A stretch of DNA of 64,000 nt from Steinernema hermaphroditum (GCA_030435675.1 CM059625.1:8928001-8992000), one strand, 5' to 3'; shown: positions 16,901 through 29,317, counted from the first letter of the stretch. Translations and numbers: made by a program. The notes: generated from the sequence alone by a model not told the origin.

Positions 16901-19600
16901 TCGGCGCAACTGTAACAAAGCAGGTTATCATATACACTTACGGTAGACGGGATCAGTCATAGCATAGTCGTCAAGAAGTCCAGTAGACATTCCAAAGAAA
17001 AGTTCGTACTTCGACTGACCGATGACCCGGAAGCTGCATGGCGCGTTATCCTAAATAGTTACTTGAGTACATAAGAAACTGATGAACAAGTCGCTACCTG
17101 ATCAGATTTAAGAGTCATCAAATACTCTCCGACGACAGCTTGTTCGATTTCCCACACGTAATTATTTCCATCGGCAACGAATGGAGTCACCTGAACGGCG
17201 GTACCGGTTGGGTCATTGAACGAAATGCTGAGGTTCTCTGAAACGGATTCCTTTAATTATGCTTCACAGACAAATACCGTACTTCCGCTAGCCAAAATCA
17301 GCACGTGCTTCATTGAAGAGTCAACGAGGAAGGTGTTGTAGGAGTTCGTCCGACAGTGCGCATAGTCGTTGACAAGGAGAGGGGCAGCGTGAGTCGAAAT
17401 GGTGGTGATCACCGAAGACGTCAGCTGAAATATTTTTTTTTGCAAATTCATAAACTGTTCATAACGCACCAAAACGAAGTTGTCTTGACTGGGAGTGAGG
17501 ACTAAACCTCCAGTGTGATGCGCGATCTTGTCCATGATGCGGGCTCCAGGGCTCATTGGGTCAGCGTTACATGATCCTCCTTGTGGCACAAAGAAGTACA
17601 TCTAATGATGGAATAGGTGCATATTAAAAACCAAAAAATCTACCTGGAACTTCTTGAAAGTGTTTCTGGAGATAACGTCGAAGTAGTCATCGTTGTCATC
17701 AGCTACAACATCTGTGAAAACGTTGATCGGCGATTTGTTGAAAACGAAAGGCGCTTCGAAAGCTTTCGCAATTGCATTGGAGATGGAATCGGAGCAGTTC
17801 TTGCTGGGAACAAGAGTTGTGCTCTTTATCGCCGTCAGCAAATCAGCAAGGCTTGAGTATGGGTTGCTATCCACTTCTAGAATCAGATGCTTTATGTGCT
17901 ACTGTGACAATAGTCAGCCTTACGGTCATTGGCGTAGGTGATCAGACGGAAACCGCGGTAGAGACTCTCTCCGTAAATTCCTTGTACCATGTGATCGTTG
18001 ACTCTTTGCAGCGAATCTGTGATGTTTTGAATATAAGGAGCCATCGACTGTGTTTTGCGGAGAACCACAATTAGCGTCCTGTAGTCGGTGTCGAAATTGT
18101 AGCTTTTGCTTGGGCAGACCACTAGATAAATAATTGCGATTCATTCTGAAAACAGCTGCATACCGTTTTGGCAGTTAGGTCCGGAAAAGCCACTGGGACA
18201 TTCGCACTCAAGCTGGCCATGTAAAGTGCCTCCATTCATGCAAATACTCTGATCGCACTGGCGACCTGTGAAGAGTTCGGGGCAGAAGCATACGGCGTTC
18301 TCTTTTCCACTGTTCATAAGAGTTCCGTTGTTATAGCACTCCATGGTGGGCGCAGGCGTTGTGGGTGGATTGGTCGGGATGGTTGATGGTTCTAAATGAA
18401 TTCAATAGCAGGTACTGAAAATTAAGAAGAAGTAACGAACTCGTGCAAGAAAGGCGCTTCGAACGTCTAAAGTTGTAGCCATAACCGTCAACTCCATCAA
18501 CCTTAAAATGACAAAAATAAATCTTTCTAGGTGAAGTCATACATACGCTCAGAATGAATTCCTTATCGGTCTCAAAGGCGAACATGCCTGCATAGTACTC
18601 GTAACCACATTCATAGCGCCTTGTCAGTAGTTGAGTATAAGACGAGAACCTCTTTCGGTAATCTCTGGTTCTTACAACAGCAGGGGCTGAAAGCAATCTT
18701 TAGTGTGTTTCGCATTTCGACAAAGCACCTCCAGGGCTCGATAGGTTGAAGGCATGAACGGCGATGTACTCCGCAACTCCACCAACTCCGTTTGTATCGA
18801 CGACTCGATCGGAGTGCGGGCTGTTGATGAGACCTGCACGCAACGATACTCCGAATTTAGATTCAACCTAAGTCGCGAAGTATTAAATTTAAAAACATCA
18901 GGTCACATACCGAAATTTCGACGTGACAGAGGGTCGTTTCAAGTTTACCGATGTCTACATTCACCCGGTATGGTCCAGCAGTGAGTTCTTTATAGATGAA
19001 TACGCCTTGGCGATCAACCGAAATGGAGGTGTCAGGAGCGAGAACATTTCCCAGTCTACTTGTAAGATTGACCACCGGTTTTCCAATGTCGGTGCTGACA
19101 GCAACTTGGAGCGACCCAACTCCTTCTTCAACAGGGAAGTTGATTTCCCCATCGCATCCAGAGGCAAGGTAAAGCATTTCAATGTAGTCCGTATCAGACG
19201 GGGGCGCCAGACTTTCTGCGTGGTCATAACAAATTGCTAAATATAGTAGTACTCATGTAAATATCTTTCTTTACGCGCAACTAACGATTTTCACAGTACA
19301 GTCCTGTCCAGCCGATATCGCAAGTCATCGCAGCGCCGGCATTTTTGTAGAGAGCCCGGCGAACACGGACATGCTCTTCAATAGGGGCTCGTCGGGAGAC
19401 ATTGTGCACTGTATATTCTGGCAGCTCGTATTTCTCGTTTCCACCGTGGTACTCAGCTTTAGAGACAGGATCAAAACAGAAATGAGTGAAAACTTACCGA
19501 GTGAGCTGGCATGGGTTGTCCAACAGTGATGTGCAAGAGCACATAGCGTGAGCAGAACCGCTGACGAAAGCGGAATCGCCCGCATTCTTCTCGATGCCAC
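10945..19600 (-). CDS. Large secreted VWA / EGF / C-type lectin protein (IRG-7-like)
   Basis: Multi-exon gene read from 19600 down to the TAA at 10945-10947. The first exon encodes a signal peptide (RAIPLSSAVLLTLCALAHHC). In order come an EGF-like Cys module (about 19280-19330), a beta-rich module (about 18910-19237), paired EGF modules (18141-18344), a degenerate VWA domain (17600-18120), beta-rich modules, two EGF modules (16330-16546), a second degenerate VWA (15550-16310), a C-type lectin domain (about 14750-15240; WIGLNRINGVWTWD, NWAANEPSDNNSGKDC), another beta-rich module, an EGF pair (13820-13985), a third VWA (13100-13790), and a final VWA (11550-12220) with an intact metal site DSSSALD. 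The last exons encode a Cys-containing tail ending RQRPICGEA. The domain order recalls C. elegans IRG-7 (F40F4.6), an intestinal immune and longevity factor; that orthology is inference. Exon borders are approximate. A mariner-like element lies about 270 bases upstream of the start codon. Confidence 0.82.
11278..11404. repeat. Fold-back inverted repeat in the last long intron
   Basis: TAGTTCTTCCTTAAATT at 11278-11294 is exactly complementary to AATTTAAGGAAGAACTA at 11388-11404, and a second imperfect pair (TGTATCATTTTCTAC against GTAGTAAAAGATGATACA) lies inside. It sits in an intron of the VWA/EGF/lectin gene between exons near 11150 and 11500. It may be a small MITE remnant or an intronic hairpin. 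Confidence 0.7.
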
Positions 19601-21039
19601 TGAGAAGCGTAGCCAGCGAGCGAGTGAATCTGTGGGGTTGCTTAACGTTGGTTTTGTACATTCTTCGTTTACGACTTATTGATAAGAGCCGTACGAGCAC
19701 TTAATGAGTTAAAGCTAAGCACTGTAATAAGGTAATAAAATGATCGAGGGCAAGTCCGATCTGGGAAGGACGCATGTCATCTTTCGAAACGAGCAAACAT
19801 TGTACACTGGCGTACCTTTTCCACAGTCAAATCTGTCTCTTCGTTAGCAAAATCAATTAAGATGACATATTGGGTTGATCCATAAAAAATGGCGATTTTG
19901 TAAACATGCTTTAAGTTTGCAATGTTTACTCCCAGGGCAAAGTCGGTGGGTGCGCTGTTGAGTGAACTCTCATTCCACACTATGATTTGCCTTTGGTCTA
20001 CGGCACGGTTCCCGATCTTGGGGGTGCTTATGGTCTTAGTTGTGTGATGGACTGGGACTGCCTTCAACCATGTACATCGAGTCTTACATTCCGCACCTAT
20101 CGCTGTGTGCGTCATGTATCATAACATTAGCAATTCTCAAAAATGTTCTCGTCCGATCACCATGTTCTGCTACTTCCAATGTTCCCAATTGGTTAAGTAC
20201 TATAACAGACCATGGGGATATGTAGTATGTGGATAACACCTATGATACTACACTTACATAGCGACTCCACGACCTCGACCACTTTACGTAAAACGACACC
20301 AAGTGTTGAAAAAATGACCCTTGGATTCGCAAAAAGTACCCCTACCCGAGACCGTACGTTTCCATGTCGACCACCACATTCTCTCCCCATTTTGAGCTAA
20401 GAGATTCCTGCTTGCTGTTCATATAGCACTCCCTTAGCTGTATCTAGCCCGTACTTAACAACATCAGAGGAAACTTGTGCATATACCTTGAATGATAAAC
20501 ATGCTAATAAGCTGCCACTTACATTATCAGTCATTTTCATGGATCAACCCAATAGCACAAAATGCTAGTACGGATTAGCTGTTATTTTCCTGCGATACTT
20601 TCTGGGTCACATTTGATGACACTCAAGGTTTCTTTCTCTGCTGAACTGAATCCGTTGCAAATCGTTGAAAACCAATATAATTAGAGTTTTTAGCCGTAGC
20701 CACATGATTCGGATTAGTTTTAAGAGGCCAACACTTCAATTGGCTCGCCGAATGAAATGTCTTTTCGGCAGCGATTGTAAAAAAACCCTTGAATCAAATG
20801 TTCCCGATACGCACTGTTTCATTTGAAAAGATCTAATGGAGTGCAACAGCTCATAGAGGATTGAGGAGCTCCGAACATTGCTCACTTTTTAGGTGCGCGA
20901 CGGTGCAATAACTTTGCGTAACTCTCTCAAGACACGCCCTCAACCGCGAAGTAAGGCGTCGACTACATCGCGTCAGCTCGATCGCGCTTGGATAACTCCT
21001 CTACAGTTCGCCGGCAAGGGTTCTCGTCCAGTATTCCAC
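19601..21039. other. Divergent intergenic region between the VWA/lectin and Kazal genes
   Basis: The two flanking genes are transcribed away from each other, so this 1.4 kb should hold both promoters. It contains the 683-base mariner-like element at 19870-20552. I see no gene in it. The minus-strand open frame at 19777-20115 runs across the end of the element and is not supported. Confidence 0.5.
19870..20552. mobile_element. Non-autonomous mariner-like element (MITE)
   Basis: The left end TTGGGTTGATCCATAAAA (from 19870) and the reverse complement of the right end TTGGGTTGATCCATGAAAA (ending 20552) match for 14 bases and then imperfectly. Both ends are flanked by TA (19868-19869 and 20553-20554), the target duplication of Tc1/mariner elements. 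The end word resembles nematode mariner ends. At 683 bases with no transposase frame recognised inside, it is probably a deletion derivative moved in trans. It lies upstream of the start of the VWA/EGF/lectin gene. Confidence 0.65.
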
Positions 21040-24000
21040 ATGCTAATATCTAGCTTTATTTTACAGTTCTATTTATCATATTTGTTTGTGTCAGCATCTG
21101 GTACGTAACGTTTTTTGCGGTCTCTTTACAAGTTCGTTAGGTAAACTGCAGTCGGGTAACACTGTAATCTCTAACCTTTAAAGAGTGAAGCCTGCCTTTC
21201 AATCAATTGTGACTGTCTCGACTGCCTTTCAGTCGGAACCATCCTACACCGGAAGAGAGAAAGGTCATATTACGTCTTCTTTAACGATTAGACAAGGGAA
21301 ACCGTTGGGAACGAGGAGATTTTATCATGCAGCGCAAAAAAAAGTTGCCGCGCATTTGCTTTCATATCCAACCACGTAGTTTGATCTGTTCGTTTCATCT
21401 GAAGTTTCTGGCCTTTCGGTGAACCGTTGTTTCTGGTGAACGTTGAAGTTTTCTGAAAGACCGTGAGATCATCATCCGTTGTTGATTGATTCCACCGTTC
21501 ATAAAGAACAATTCAAATGAAAGTCAATCGGACCCTTCTGCTGACCTATTTTAACCGATATAGGTGAATGACACTGGGTAATATTGCATTTTCATACGCT
21601 AAATAGTCCATGCTTAAATATGATGTATGAACGCAACATAAATAGTAAACAAAGCTATCGTTACAGGCGGGACAGCAGAGAAATCGTGCAAGTGCGATCA
21701 GGTGTTCGAACCAGTTTGCGGATCTGATGACGTCACTTACGATAGCGCCTGTCATCTTAATTGCCAGTTTTTAAACGATAAAGGTGTAACTGGTTGATAA
21801 CTTCAATTTTATCGCCATTTTAGATCTTTATATTCAGTATAAAGGAACATGCTGCCCTGCAGTTGTGTGTCAAGACTTCAAAGATCCGGTTTGCGACAGC
21901 GAAGGTAAGGAAGAGCATTTAATGAAGTCATCACGAGGAATTTAGGGGTGACTCATGAGAACGAGTGCTTCTTTAATGCTGTCGAATGTCTCCGCAGGAA
22001 AACTGAAAACATTACAGTTACAATTAAGCACAAAGGACACTGTGAGGACTGTTCCCAAAAATGCGACGACCTCGCATTACCCGTGTGCGATGAAGTCAAC
22101 GAGACGCATTCAAGTCTTTGCAAGTAAATTCCTAACGACATGACATGATGGATTATATCCGCGTTCCCCTTCAGATTCGAGGCGTTTAACTGTCGCTTGA
22201 AAGCGTTAGGACACATTCCACGGAAGGTAAAGCACATCGGTAAATGCCGAAAACATGAAGAAACTCCCAAAGCGGCAGGCACTCGCACTTTGAGCTCTGA
22301 CGAGTTAACGCAAAACTTCCCTGAAAACACCGCTACCGTATCTTCCGGTATAATAAATATGCTGATTTTTTTGTGCTTATGGAATCTAGGAGGCGGCGGA
22401 GAGTATGGCTCCACTGAAGATCATGACGTATTTGCCAGCGGCGAAAGTGGCTTTCCGAACGACACAGCAAGAAACGTTCTAGATCAGCAACCAGATAACA
22501 AGGTGCGTCGTTTCAGTAAGATCGCCTCTAAACAATGCCGTATAAAATGCATTAAGGGAGGAAAAATCATAAAAATGAAAGCAAAAGAAAAGAGTGGATA
22601 AAGACTGATCGTCTTCCTTTAGGATATTTTGTGTTCTGCGGCACTCTGCACCAAAAAGAAGGATCCCGTTTGCGACAATAACAACAAAACCCACCTGAAC
22701 ATGTGTCTCTTCAAATTCGCCGCATGTAAGTCGCTTCGCGCCGGCGTTCAACTTGAAATCGCATACAAGGGCGAGTGCTCGAAACCCAAAGTGGTAATTA
22801 GCCCAGTTTTGTACCTTTAATTACATGTTGTAGAATATTCGGCGGGAACCAGTGAAAGCAGGGAAGGAATGTGCGAAATGTGCAGACAAGGAAGAATTAG
22901 TACCGGTGTGCGATAATTACAATCATACACATCAGAGTATATGCCTTTTCTCCAACTGGAACTGCGAGCAAAGAAGAGCAAACCTTGAGCAAAGAGTCCT
23001 AGTGCACGTTGGACCATGTCATGCGGGATCTCCTTTGTTTAATCTGAAGGTACTGATTGTGCTATGACCTTCGTAGTACATGGTATTTCAGGAAGAGGTC
23101 TGCCCTACGAAATGTTCGAGAGATTACCGCCCGGTTTGCGATAGTCATGGAACGACACACCCCAACCTGTGCACATTTCAAATGTATAACTGCAAAGCAC
23201 GAAAAGCGGTGATTCAAGAACAAACTAAATCTATAAAAACACCAAATTCATTCCAGGGCGTCGATGATGTTGCATTCTTGACAACGCTTCACGAATGCAA
23301 AGACGTTAGTTCAAAACATATGAAAACTGCAGTGAATTCACATGCGGAAGGGAAAGAAGTGGCAACAACGAACAAAACGTTCGAATGTCCTGAACCTCAC
23401 TGCGACAACATTAAAAGTCCTGTGTGTGATAGCGATGGCCACGTTCACAAGTAAGCATCGTTTCTATGCAGTCAAAGTTCACAATAATTGCGAATTAACT
23501 AAGTTAGCTAACTAAAAAATTAACTGAATCAGCACTTTGTTGACACTGAAAACAAATTACAGAAACGAATGTCTCTTTGCATGGGCCAGATGTTTGGCAG
23601 CGCAACAAGGACGCACGCTTCGTATCTTCCCAGAAGAATTGTGCAATATATCAAATTGCCGACTAGTTAAGTCAGAAAACTGCACGAATGACTACGACCC
23701 CATTTGCGGAAGTGACTTTGTCACATATCCAAACTACTGTATTTACCAAAAAGCACAGTGTGCACAGAAAAAATTGGAAATCCTATTCAAAGGTATAGCC
23801 AATGTACAATGTTAACCAAAGCTAACCAAGAAGTTCTATACAGGAGAGTGTTCTGTTTGTCTCGTGAAACCGTGTGCTCATTTGGAACCTGAATCCGACG
23901 ACGATCTCTTTGTATGTGATCAGGCTGGAGATACGAAGTCGAAATGTGAGTTCGACATGTTGCGCTGCATCTACGAGAAGAAATTCGGATACAACATCAC

Positions 24001-25944
24001 CAGCGCTTATGTAACGATTAGCACGCTTGCGCAGAAATTTAGGTATATTGCAGGAAGGAAGATGTTGCGACCGGTTGGAAATCTGTCCGGCCGAAAGTAA
24101 ACCGGTTTGCGATTCGAACGGAGTAACACATCGTAATCGCTGTCACTTCGAAGTTAGTAGATGCCGGATCGAAAAGATCGACAAACAAAAGCCGCCACAT
24201 GAGGCCTTTGAGGGACGATGCGACGATCACACGACAACAAGCAGTATCGTCATAACGACCACGACCACAACCGCTCCGGAAACTTCATCAGGTACTTCGT
24301 CTTGCCTTGATCATTCGCTGCGAATCCATTGGACTTTGTAGAAGGAAATGGACAAATTTTCGTGAGTAAGAGCGAACACGACTGTGCGGGTCTGTCATGC
24401 CCAAACAAATACGCTCCTGTTTGCGGCTCGGATGCAATCACATACAGTAGCGTCTGCCACCTTGAAAAAGATAACTGCGAAAATGAAGCTGAGATATCGG
24501 TATCTTACTTTGGAGAATGTTGCTCGTTAGAGTGTCCACACGTCTGGAGGCCCGTTTGCGATAACGAGGGAACTACTCACATGGTACAAATCCTAGTGAA
24601 TTTATGTGATTAATGCCAACACTCCTAGAACCTGTGCGAATTTTCGGAACAAAGATGTCTTGCTGACCGCATCCATCATAAGAACTTGACAATACAATCA
24701 TATGAAGAATGTATGGACAGTGAAAAATGCGGTGATAAGTGCGAAGACAGCTCCCGTCCTGTCTGTGCTTCCAATGGTAATGTACACTTTATGTGTTATA
24801 TTCAACGCTTTCTTAAGGAGTCACTTTCGCCAATGAGTGTCACTTGAATAAGGCCAACTGTCATCTTCGAAATGGAAAGTCAGGAACACCCGGACTCACG
24901 AAAGAGTACGACGGTACCGGCTCTTACTTTAATATACCCTCGAACACATTTTAAATCTAGGCGAGTGTTGCAAAAAGTCTCCCTGCGAATACACTTTCGC
25001 CCCAATTTGCGACACATCGGGTCGCACTCACATTAATAACTGTGTCTTCCATCAAGAACAGTGCGTCGCGCAGAAGAAGTTCAATGAAACGCTGAAGAAA
25101 GACTACGATGGACAGTGTTGCAATCAGCCGTGCGATGATGCCTATCAACCTGTGTGCGATGGCAACGTGACACACAAAAACATCTGTCACTTCCGGTTTA
25201 AACCGTAAAATGTGTAATTTAAATAATTCATGATATGCAGGGTGAAACAATGTGAAGCTGAACGACAAGACCAGGTCCTTCCCTTGGCGTACACTGGAGA
25301 GTGCTGCCAAGTTCCCACTGGGGACTGCATGAAGACAGGCCCAGTGTGCGACTCTGAAGCACAAACTCATTTGGATTTCTGTTCTTTCGAAGCGAAAAAA
25401 TGTGTGTTACAAAGAAAGAACAAAACTCTAACCATGGTGCATAACGGTGAATTTTGCATTTCTGACACATTCTGAATTTTTGCCAACTTCAGGAGAATGT
25501 TGCTCAATTGAACAGTGTAGCAAAATGGACGAGCCGGTTTGCGACAACAAAGGAGGAACACATGCTAGTATGTGCCACTTTGAGAACACTAAGTGTATTT
25601 ACGACAAAATCCACGTTAATAGCACGCTTCACGTCAAATATAAAGGTGTGTTCAGGTGTATGGTTTACGCAACTCATCATGTTTAGGCAAATGCTGCGAA
25701 AGCAGTTGCGATGAAACCTGGAATCCCGTGTGTGATCAGCACGGTAAACTTTATACCAACAAATGCCACTTTTTAGCAAAATCATGTGAAATTGACCGTA
25801 GGTAAGCAAGGCAATCTAAGAGTATAACTGCGAACCGTTCATTTTAGCACCGGTGGCATTCTATTGGAAACTCCATGCTCAGCACAACAGACGAGAAGAA
25901 TGCTTAGACGAACAAGGACCACCTCCGACGTATCACAGCCGTGA
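21040..25944 (+). CDS. Secreted multi-Kazal protein, about 18 Kazal-like modules
   Basis: The start at 21040 encodes a hydrophobic signal peptide (MLISSFILQFYLSYLFVSAS) that ends at a GTACGT donor. The acceptor before 21672 restores frame into GGTAEKSCKC and the first Kazal module. About 18 modules follow to the TGA at 25942-25944, most with the pattern C-x(3-8)-PVCDS-x-GxTHxNxCxFxxxxC. Approximate starts: 21685, 21850, 22040, 22627, 22869, 23098, 23382, 23655, 23850 (degenerate), 24066, 24378, 24520, 24726, 24968, 25118, 25300, 25495, 25695. A Thr-rich linker (about 24230-24290) and a long basic linker (22270-22600) interrupt the array. Most modules have PVCD where classical inhibitors have PVCG. 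Kazal modules inhibit serine proteases or act as structural units in agrin/follistatin-type proteins. The specificity is unknown. The C-terminus is basic (RRMLRRTRT). The stop lies 56 bases from the stop of the convergent glutamate receptor gene. Confidence 0.88.
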
Positions 25945-26000
25945 ACGGATATAGCTTTAAATTCTTGTTAATATATAAATATTCCAATTACAATTACAGG

Positions 26001-29000
26001 CTAGAACTGCTTTGTAGTCAGTGTAGATACTCCGTTTCTAGTGTGAACGGAAAAAAGTAGCTTCTCTCCTACAGCCACCAGAAGAGCGAGAGAAAGTCCA
26101 CAGCCAAGCAGAACAAACAGTCCGGACACACGAGCCATTCCCAGCGACTGCCGCGTTTCAGAAGACTCGTCTTCGCATGAGCTACAGGGAACAAATTAGA
26201 CAATTGTCGTTAATTCTGAAGACTCACTCTGTTTGGGGGTTCTTCTGCCACCAAGTATTCTTCAGCATCATCATGATTCCCTTTTCATTGAAATCAAGTA
26301 TCTGCCTTGTCAGTTTTTCTCTCCACTTTGAGCCTTTTGGTAGTGCAATGCTGTAACCATTGGAACCTAGCACGACGTTGCCAACTCGCGTAAGATTGCA
26401 GTTTTGTGTTAGTTGGTACTCGAGCGAAGTGGACTCCATCATGAACACGTATCTACAAATTGTGTTGAGAAAAAGCGACCAAAAGCAGTAAGAACTTTTC
26501 GTTCAGCGCCCTGTGAACGCCTTCGTCGTTCGTTTCAACAAACACCGAGGGGGTGCTGTTGCTCATTTTGGTCCAGATGCGTTTGAAAGTGTCCAATCGT
26601 GAGTACTTGAAGAATTGCATAGTTGAACCTCCAAGGATTGAACCGAATGTGTACTCCGATTGGTTACCTAATTCTTCAAAAGACTACAGACACCTTTGGT
26701 CATACAAATCATTATAAAATACATTGAAGGGGATTGTTTTCCGCTCAACGGTGAGAACAGCTGCAAAGTTGGCTGTGTACTGAGCAATCAGAATGATCGT
26801 GAATGTCCACCAAACGGTACTGATTAGTCTGTTTGCAACAGAATGACAGTTGTATCCAGATCCAGCTCGTAAAAGAATGCAGACTAGATACCATAGGCTA
26901 TTCTGAAGAAAAGGTACGTTAATCGATGTCTTCTCAATGATACCATTAAATGAAATTCAGCAGTTGACTCTTTCGGACTGAAGACCGCAACCATTGTTAA
27001 TGCCAAAGTTGTGGCCAGCGTCCCAACAGCAGCCATAAACCATACGGATCCACTTAAGGGAAGCAAGAAACTTGTTAAAGCTGGAGGCGTCCCTCTACGG
27101 GGTTGTCTCAAAAGCATGGAAATCCCAAGTTGAAGGAAAGGATCCGTAAAGTCAACCACCTCTAGGCGACCTGCTGTTACTGTGATGGGCGCGACTGCTA
27201 GGTCTGCTTCCTTAACAGGAATCATTTTTTATAACGTTTTCTACTCACCCCTTTCAGAATTTGTCCTATCATACCATCCCAGTCTTTAGTTCCATTAACA
27301 GGCTCGCCGTATTTGCCATCGGGAACGACGGTTAGCTTATACTCGAAGTGGAGGTATTGGGATAGTTTGTTGAGTAGATCAACACAGAAACCTTCGTAAA
27401 CTACGTTCCCATTAGGTAACCGTTTTTCCATAACATAAGGTCGCTCGTCGATTGTAGTAACGCGAAGAAATCGCTTCTAAGAAGGATCTATGACGTCTCT
27501 CCAATGTGCACATACCTTTCTTTCTGATTCTGTGAACTGGTTGTGACTGTTTGGTATTATTCTGTCTTGCATCGATAGTCGTTGAGTAACCATATCCCAG
27601 TCAGTTTTCCAAATTCCGGTCTGCAGCATGAATTTCTACGGTGCAAGGAATAGATTCACTCACTGTGAATGGTGTGCCATCAACACCCAACTCCCAAACA
27701 AAAATCTTGCTGTTCACTCTAGACCGTGAATAATCCAAGTGAACTTTATCCATTAAACTGTCATAAGCCTAAAATGCAACATAATACTTCAGCGACAACC
27801 ATTCTCTAACCATATGCCGAAATCCTTCGTCTTGGCGCAGCTTGAACATGCTGCGACAGGTGGAACCATCTCGTACTTTCACAAAGTTTCTTGAGAGTTT
27901 CATTGCCAGGAATACAGCGTCAAAGAAGAGGACAAAATCTTTCTAAATGAGCAATTCAACCGAATACAAGTCTTTCCAGCGAACCAGTGGACAATGTTCT
28001 AAGTTGGGGAACATTCCTCTCCAAGAGACTTCGAACTGATTTTGTAGTTTTGAGTAGACTTCATGCGATATGCCTTTTCTTGAAGGCCGGTCGTTCCAAA
28101 TCGTCATAGATGTAATTCGAACCATATTATGAGTGTACGGCTCAGTGCCTTCTTTAAGGTCGTCCTTAAAGTGGTATATAATTTTGCTGTGAGCCTTCTT
28201 CGTCTACCACATTGACGAGCAGGTACCAGTTTTTGAAATCGATCATTCCTAGCTTTAAAGCTGCCATCAGGAACGAGGTAGAGGATTCGGCGTCGAGGAA
28301 AACAACAACCCGATTCGTAGAAGCCCAGCACAATTGATTGTCGCAGATTGTTTTAACTTTTTTTGCGGCATCCACAAAGCCCTTGTCTGTCAACGTTGTG
28401 ACCTCCACAAAGAGCAGATTGTCCAAAACATTGATAAGATCGAATAGTCGAAATATCCCTTCAACAAAACAGTTATTTTGGTCCTTGTACTAGTAATGAA
28501 CCGTCTCGTTTCGCATAAACTATGACCGCTCGGTCCCAGCCAAGGTAGCCAAGCAGTTTTTCAAGAAGATTGATGTAATCATTTGCGGGGTATAAACTGT
28601 AAACATCCCGTTTCTGTACCGGATACAGATGCTTTGGCTGATCCCACACGTACTTGATATAAGTGAGGTCGTATTCAGCAGCTAGTATTTCGATAATTAT
28701 TGACATATCAGGAGAAGGTGGTCCAATAAAAGCGGATATTCCTGCTTTGCTGAACTCACAAACTAAAGAATTTCACAGATTGCGAAGATAGTTGATCTTA
28801 TTTACTTTTGCTCGGCAAAAGATGAAGACGAGAATCATTGAAGTAAACTATACTTGTTTGGTGTACGCTAACATTGGGCGCTTCTACATTGTCTACGTAC
28901 TGCCCGGCTGAAAGAACAGTACTTCGCAGTGCAAAACCAGCATGCTCGTGAACCCCTTCGAGTAAGAAGACACCTGGAAAGAACATATACTTCCTAGTTC

Positions 29001-29081
29001 TCGGGGAACGCGGATACCTATTTTAAGTACATCTACCGAACAAAAAATACAGCTCAATAAAATAGCAGTTTGCCTCTTCAT
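26001..29081 (-). CDS. Ionotropic glutamate receptor subunit (GLR-3/GLR-6-like)
   Basis: Read from 29081 (signal peptide MKRQTAILLSCIFCSVDVLK, spliced to GVFLLEG) down to the TAG at 26001. The amino-terminal domain spans about 27940-28990. The ligand-binding half S1 lies at 27200-27430 (EGFCVDLLNKLSQYLHFEYK) and 27090-27225 (EADLAVAPITVTAGRLEVVD). Then come M1 (SVWFMAAVGTLATTLALTMV), the pore loop and M3 (26740-26905), S2 (FGSILGGSTMQFFKYSRLD, about 26590-26680, and 26224-26448), M4 (VSGLFVLLGCGLSLALLV) and a short tail. This is a complete non-NMDA receptor subunit expected in neuronal membranes. The M3 motif reads QYTANFAAV where most AMPA/kainate subunits have SYTANLAAF, and the pore tip reads LLRAGSGYN. 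The choice of GLR-3/GLR-6 among the nematode GLRs is tentative. Confidence 0.9.
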
Positions 29082-29317
29082 TCTAAGCGTTTCTACAGAC
29101 TTGCATTCTTTGAAGCCAGTGAAATGTTCGTTTGTCACATTCACTTAACGATTGGAGAACACCGCTAATTGGCAGACAATCTTTAATTTCTCTATGCATC
29201 TTCGTTCCGTAGATGCAAGTGCATGGAAGTGGAGTTCGAGAAAGAGCTTATTGTTAGAAATAAGGACTATTCGTTTCATTCATTATTGTGGAGACGGATC
29301 ATCTTAGTGAGGCCTAG

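Noticed and set aside
19777..20115. Minus-strand open frame of 112 codons upstream of the VWA/EGF/lectin gene
   Set aside because: It runs across the left terminal repeat of the mariner-like element and shows no domain or splice structure.
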